Source: Paragonimus westermani (Eukaryota; Platyhelminthes; Trematoda; Plagiorchiida; Troglotrematidae). Taken from it: 64,000 nucleotides of DNA. The DNA lies in the NCBI GenBank assembly GCA_008508345.1, contig QNGE01000102.1, positions 281,849-345,848 on the forward strand, read 5' to 3'. The position numbers and the translations under genes are program-made. The notes under the pieces were generated by a model. That model was not told the origin of the DNA. It made no database searches and saw nothing but the letters and a program-made list of their open reading frames with translations. Of the stretch, positions 58,463 through 64,000 are shown one piece after another. Every line of letters starts with the position of its first letter. Positions within the stretch are counted from its first letter, which is position 1.

Positions 58463-60384
58463 TCGCCAAGTTGGTCGCCAAGATATATACTTTGACAAGC
58501 ATTTATACCTTGCGAGTTGATAGGTCTAGAGATTTTCCCATGGGATCGGAATAAGAACTACAAACTGGCCCTCCAAGAAATAACCAAGCTCCTGAATTGG
58601 AGTGTGTTCAGTGGATAAAACTACAATCACCAATCATATTTAAGAAACGAGTAACGACAGAAATTGCTGCGACATCTAAACACAATAATCGATATCTTTC
58701 TTACCATCCAGCATGGCCAGTTTACTCAATCAAAAGACCGGATATTCTCCCCAATAGGAATCGCTAACGTTTTTCAGTAGTTTATCAACCAAGGCACACA
58801 TTCTTTGCTGAAGTTCATATCCGTAATCTCTCTGTCTCATATCTATCCACACTCTCATTCCTTTATTAATGAAGCAAGAAGAATATCACCGATAGGTTAA
58901 AGAATCACGTTTCAACCCATAATTTTCAAAGATATACCTGTGTTAAATTTTGAACCACAATCACGTGAAAATCCGACCCAACCCAATTCCCCTAAATATT
59001 CATCCCTCTGCACTCAACCTCCTCTATTTCTGGACGTTAATTGGACCTTGACCTAGACGATTTTGTTTTGTCCCGTCAATTTGATGGTTGTGCAAATAGC
59101 CAGTGGTCGGTCACTGTGCTTTACTTGAGTGGTGCGTGCACCCCCTTTTTTGGGAGCTCGGCTCATCCTCATTGTTTTGAACCTGTTGACTGCTCGGAAG
59201 AGCCCTTTTGGGTATGAATGCCTTATATGATTATAGTTCATATTTAGCCCGTTCAGCAGCAAATTGTAACCCATTCCCCAGAAACGATCTGTCGATCGAA
59301 ACTGTTGAGGTTGTCTAAATATTCACTTTGATAATTTGTTCAATAGTACCGTGGCATTAAGATCCAATCTTGTTTTGAATATTTGGGGTCATTGGTTTAT
59401 CGCTACGCGTTGTTCAATGTCTTCGTGGAAGATCGTACAATACCCACCTTGGATACACGAAATAGCTTTATGCATTCCAGTATAATTCAAACATGGATTC
59501 TGTTTAACGCCGATTACACGGCCAATGTGAACTTGTAATTTTACCTACCGATCTGCCCCCCGGATCTGTATTGGAAAGTTTGAAGGCGTATTAGAAACTG
59601 ATCGTGATATTCATCACTCACCGTGTAAGCAACTACATAACTCACCGGTTCACCGGGTGACGTTGCATATCCGGTCCTCACAACATATGGCACCTACGTG
59701 GCCAACCACAGCTGGGCCGGTGCGTCAGATTGGCATCACCTAACAAGGTGAAATGGTCGTGTAATTCTGGTCCAAGGATTTACGATCAGTCCGCTGATAA
59801 TTCTGATGTAGTCCACTTTTTGATCATGCGGCCTCGTGCTGATAGATCAGCAACATTGCTCACCAGTACACAACACATAAAGGTTTTCTAACAAACAATC
59901 AGGATCACAGACGCCATGCACCAAATGCGACGTAGTTATTTACCACACGACCATGCTCTTCAGTCAGAACGATGGCAATGTTACAACCGAAGCCTGCTGC
60001 AAACGAATGCGACTAATTGATGAAAAAGGGCGCGAATGGGAACCTCTTCTGACTGGCTCGGAACTCCAAACTACACTAACCAATGAAGACACGGATAAAG
60101 CATACTCTGGATAGGCAGTATATTTAGCCACCAGACGGTTAGCGAACTTACATGAAATTCTTATCTGTAATTACGGAAGTAAGTGACAAACGCGGATAAA
60201 ATAACGGCAGCGTCCTACTGAACTAGGTTGATTATGAAGCGAAGGTAGAACACGCACAAGAAGTCACACTCAAGAAATTTGCGAATACGTCCACGATTCC
60301 CATTATATGTGGGAATAAAAGTGAGGTAATCAAGTAGTTGCCTATGGCAAAAGACAATCTAGGTCAGGAAAAATGACAGTTTAC
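58463..60384. other. Nothing recognised
   Basis: I looked for the N-terminal half of the Penelope-like protein that should precede 60385 and did not find it. No other feature is supported. Confidence 0.35.
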
Positions 60385-61790
60385 ACCCTAAATCCACAGT
60401 TACCCCACTTCATTGTGAATCGCTAAAACTTTATGAGGTCAATATGCCTATCAATTCTAATGTGGATGGGACTGGCTCCCCACCACATGGGCTTGGAAGG
60501 TATCTGGCGGGAATTTTACAACCACCGACCGGGAAGTCGGGCTATTCTATCAGGGACTTTTTTGACTTTGTACATGGAAATGACTCGACGTCTATCGATC
60601 GCGATAAGGTACTGGTTAATTTTGATGTTTCATCACCATTTATTAAGATGCCCCAAGGAACATCACTAGAAACAACCGGACAATCATTATTATACAATAC
60701 TACCTTGGAAGAAAGAACAGAATTAACCACCAGCCTGATAGCATCTAGACTATCCATAAGTTTGGATATGAATTACTATGTTTATAATCCAAAAGTATAA
60801 AGTTAACAACAAGGACTAGCCAAGGAACATCAAACATCCCCTTTTTTAGTAAATACTAATATGGAGCATTTTAAGGAGAACGTACTAAGTCGATTCGAAA
60901 GCTCATCATAGTTCTGGAGATATCATATAGACAACACTATGATTATGAAACCAGAGTGGGCTGAAACACTTTTACAATGCCTCTGTCAGATAGGTCTCAA
61001 GATCTGGTGGATAATGGAATTAGAATCCACTAGTATCGACTGCCATTCTTTACTGTCTGGTCTAAAAAAATAGGATGAAACCTCATGATCACCGTCTATC
61101 ACAAAACTGTATACGTACCTAATGTTCTTAGCTATGAATCCGTTCATTTTAATTAGGATTAAGGTTACATTAGAAGTTCGATATATCATACGGCCTTACG
61201 TTTATGCGGTGATGCGTTTAACAAAAAGAGGTAGTGGTTGCTTAACTAAACAGAGGCTACCGTAAACAGTTTCTTGGAAGACAAGTGAGACTGGCATTCA
61301 ATCCAATATCAAAAACACCAAAGGAATGGAAAGGCATTGCTGTTATCCCAAGCAAGAAAGAGAGGTCAAAGGCTGTTCGTAGGGTCCTAAACGCTTATTC
61401 GAAAGGAGATAACTGCCTATTGAGAGAGCTAGCAACCGTGTATCTACAGTGAAATGCAGAGATTACTTGCAAACTGATATTGGGCAGATGGCACAAGAAT
61501 TTGGAATCAAAGTGAATGATACTGAAGGAACGTTAGGAAAACACTCCGAAACTAATTAGAGTGCCAGGCTACGATCAGCGATTCCACGTTTGCTACCAAA
61601 GTGTTCGATAGAGATTATGAAAGTGATATGGAGAACGTCAAGGTAATTCGACGACAGTTCAGAGCTACATGAGATCATCTAGTTACAGAGGCCATCGAAA
61701 TTGCGAAGGCCACATGCGCTGTTCATAGAGCTAACGGGGACGAACTTTCTGACACACTGGGACAGGTCTCAGATCGATCGGATTGATTTA
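60385..61790 (+). pseudogene. Decayed Penelope-like element, reverse transcriptase to GIY-YIG end
   Basis: The + strand carries the polymerase in several broken frames. GLGRYLAGILQPPTGKSGYS (60489 on) and VLVNFDVSSPF (60608-60640) hold motif A, with its Asp at 60624-60626. MEHFKENVLSRFESS (60861 on) leads to YHIDNTMIMK (60921-60950), the motif C region, where the second Asp of the usual DD is Asn. GYRKQFLGRQVRLAFN and WKGIAVIPSKKERSKAVRR lie in an intact 65-codon frame at 61255-61449. The eroded GIY-YIG end finishes with VTEAIEIAKATCAVHRANGD (61682-61741). Many stops and frameshifts; not functional. Its sequence differs from the element at 37 kb. Confidence 0.78.
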
Positions 61791-62524
61791 CCCCTATGGT
61801 TGGATGGGACGACAATTTTCATTAACTCTTTGACTGACCTGATTAATAAACCGTACCGACTTCATTCCTGTCTAACTGTTCACATGTTGCTGATCTGTTG
61901 TAGTTAGCAATTCGAACTTGATATTGCCCTGTGTCTGTGTACATTTGTCCCATGTCATGTTACTGTCCGCACTGTTTAGCTGTTTGTGTTTACCTTGCCC
62001 TAAATACCACCAAATTTTTGACCAGTTCATGTGGTCTGAAGATGTGTCTGTGTAAGAAGTGGGACTTTGCTAATAAAATAAATTAACAATTGTTCACAAG
62101 TTGTTCTGAAATTACTGATTTCGACTGCATCTCAGATATGTTTCAGTTAACAGAAATAAATCACATTTATGGACGTATAGGCGCGCAAAAAAAAACATAT
62201 TTCTATCCCATAATGATCCATCTGTCAGAAATGGCTTGAGAGATAATTCTGGCAGCGGAATCGTGTTCTTCGGTCAGGCCTACCTCAATCTTAACAGAGA
62301 GTATACCACGTAGTTGACACGTACCGTATCCGATTGATTAGATGCTATTTACATTCACTCATGGTGTTACGTTCTCGATATCGCTGTCTGAGTTGGTTCT
62401 ATTCCCTCTAACCTTGCGTGTGCGTTCCGAACACAATTTTATATACGACATACCAGTCGCTCCTCAAGGTACAACTTTAACAAACTGGTGTCACTTTTAA
62501 GCGTTCAGAGAAAAAATGGGCAAT
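61791..62524. other. Nothing recognised
   Basis: No supported gene. This may include the 3' non-coding end of the Penelope-like element, with an AATAAA-like signal (AATAAAATAAAT) near 62073-62084. Confidence 0.35.
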
Positions 62525-62726
62525 TCATACATGAATCTGACCGTGCGAACTTGGAAAAAGGAATGACTGTAATTTGGTGATGGGAAGTACAACTTCTGGT
62601 GTTGGATTGATAACAACCGTCTCAAAGTCAATTTGAACAAAGTCCACATTTAGCATATAGACTTTATGAGGAAAATCGTAATCGAAATTACCCGACCTGT
62701 ATCCTTTTAGGTGTGGTGTGCCCGAA
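62525..62726 (-). CDS. Probable terminal exon, unknown protein
   Basis: On the - strand a strong acceptor (GTGACTTTTGTCCTGTAG) opens 66 codons to TGA. The sequence looks like folded protein: HLKGYRSGNFDYDFPHKVYM, then VDFVQIDFETVVINPTPEVV and a short tail. The first base completes a codon from an upstream exon that should lie beyond 62726; I did not find it. Family unknown. Confidence 0.42.
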
Positions 62727-63932
62727 CTACAGGACAAAAGTCACATTACACACTCGTTTATTTGTGTCTGAATGGTGCATTGCAGAGTTCACCTGGTACT
62801 GTTTCTTGTTTGGGTTTTCACTCAAAGATCAGACTGGAGGAAAATTGATGGTAAATTTGTTTTACACGTTGAATGAAGTTGCTGTCGTGGTCGGCCGCCT
62901 GTTATCCGTCGATTAAACCCCGCATCTTTCTTTTTAAGCAAGACGTTGCTCGTCTGCTTGTTTCAGGCGTACACTTTTCTGGCGAGGAGATTCGACTGTG
63001 GTGTATGCTATCGATTTGAAAATTGAAAGACCAACGCCCTGCGAGTCAATCAGACATACGATCCACCAGTACGTACGAGGTGTACGCATACACGCACACA
63101 CCCACACGAGCACATACACGAACCGGGTGTGCTGGTGAGGTTATCAAGGTGCTTGAATCAGTGAATGAACTCGTCAGTTCGTAAGTGTGCGGCCCCTGTA
63201 CTCGGTCAGTGTCGAGTGCTCCTTTGTCAGACACAACTATTGAAATCGATTTGCTGAGTTTACACATACACTAGGGCCTATAAATATATGAAGTACCAAA
63301 CTCGTTGAAACCTCGCTTGTTTTCGCTTGCCTACCCTCCTACCTATCAACAAACGGTTCAGCTCGTTTGTGTCCGTCTGTGTATGTATGTTCTTGCTTTC
63401 GTCCACTTGCTTTCACACTCGCGCCTTTCTCATTCATCTGCAAGGGTGTTTGTCTGCTTGTGAATTTGTGTGCATGTGAGTGGGTCTCGTTGTTGTACCC
63501 TTGTGTGCTCGAAAGTGTTGACAGGTCTTTTTCATGCTGGTGTTTCGGGTGTAGCTGAAGCAGCAACAGTACCGTTAGTATTGTCTTCGTGCACCACTCG
63601 TTGTAACTAACTGGTCCCGACTCACCGCATCTTTGGAACTCAGTACCGGGCCTGACCCGGAACAGACAACGATCCTTCGTCTTCTGGTTTGTATGCTTGT
63701 GTGCGTGCATGTGTAATGATGTGTGACGTTTCGAGACAGAAGACCAAATGTATGCTGCGCCGAACAAACGAACGAACAAAGCTGGATTGTATCGACCGTG
63801 TCGAGTTGATCGATCCAGAGGGTATTCACAGCGAAAAATTCAATACGGTCTGATGATGACCATTTTTGTTTCCAAAAACACGCATCACTTCCTTGCGTTC
63901 TCTTGATTATATGTAGTGTTTTTATATTCCAG
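62727..63932. other. No supported gene; CA/TG-rich patches
   Basis: CA-rich at 63075-63120 and TG-rich at 63370-63490. Long - strand frames (63339-63779 and 63575-63979) have a composition driven by these patches and no domain. Confidence 0.4.
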
Positions 63933-64000
63933 GCTTTGTTCACAAGATCCGAGTGAAGATGAGTCAACGGGCAAAGCAAACATGTTCGTGTGTTTCAACG
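63933..64000 (+). CDS. Possible partial exon at the window end
   Basis: A clear acceptor (GTGTTTTTATATTCCAG) is followed by one frame that stays open to the window edge (LCSQDPSEDESTGKANMF). It is too short to identify. The other two frames close quickly or are uninformative. Confidence 0.3.

Noticed and set aside
63339..63979. 146- and 134-codon - frames near the right end
   Set aside because: They overlap each other and CA/TG-rich sequence, which inflates open length; no domain or splice support.

Overview
This looks like animal nuclear DNA, most likely from a parasitic flatworm, and my best guess is a tapeworm of the diphyllobothriid kind. The reasons are AT-rich gene-poor sequence, small phase-consistent exons separated by introns of 0.3 to 7.9 kb, Penelope-like retroelements with GIY-YIG endonuclease tails, a LINE whose reverse transcriptase ends in a C2H2 finger, and a tRNA-like short repeat in both orientations. 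The organism call is inference; no search was possible.

The left third is one gene on the + strand, about 5247 to 21707. Five exons (5247-5636, 9314-9610, 12354-12710, 13036-13314, 21177-21707) join in phase 0 at every junction and give about 617 residues. In order they match the fold of a hAT-family transposase: the first catalytic strand, the second strand and CxxH region, the inserted helical region, the LDPR(F/L)K motif, and the WW-containing C-terminal dimerisation domain. The expected acidic residues are changed at all three positions, so this reads as a transposase-derived host gene of the ZBED type and not as an active transposon. The N-terminal BED finger was not found and may lie upstream of the window.

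The middle (21.7-57.8 kb) is mostly intergenic or intronic sequence. It holds repeated tRNA-like short elements (about 23.3, 28.8, 33.1, 41.9 and 42.5 kb; also inside the hAT gene introns at 7.0, 14.5 and 16.4 kb), an 818-bp GAT/ATC array that keeps an acidic reading frame on the - strand, a perfect 250-bp inverted repeat made of Penelope-like endonuclease sequence (36.8 and 37.5 kb), a decayed LINE 3' end (46.4-47.2 kb) and a tRNA-like relic (49.8 kb).

The right end has a second short-period array (56.25 kb), a likely two-exon gene fragment (57.8-58.5 kb), a second decayed Penelope-like element (60.4-61.8 kb), a likely terminal exon on the - strand (62.5-62.7 kb) and a possible exon running off the end of the window. 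Several isolated exon candidates with good splice sites are listed at low to moderate confidence; none has a recognised product. Because this is eukaryotic sequence, most long open frames are chance frames and were left out.
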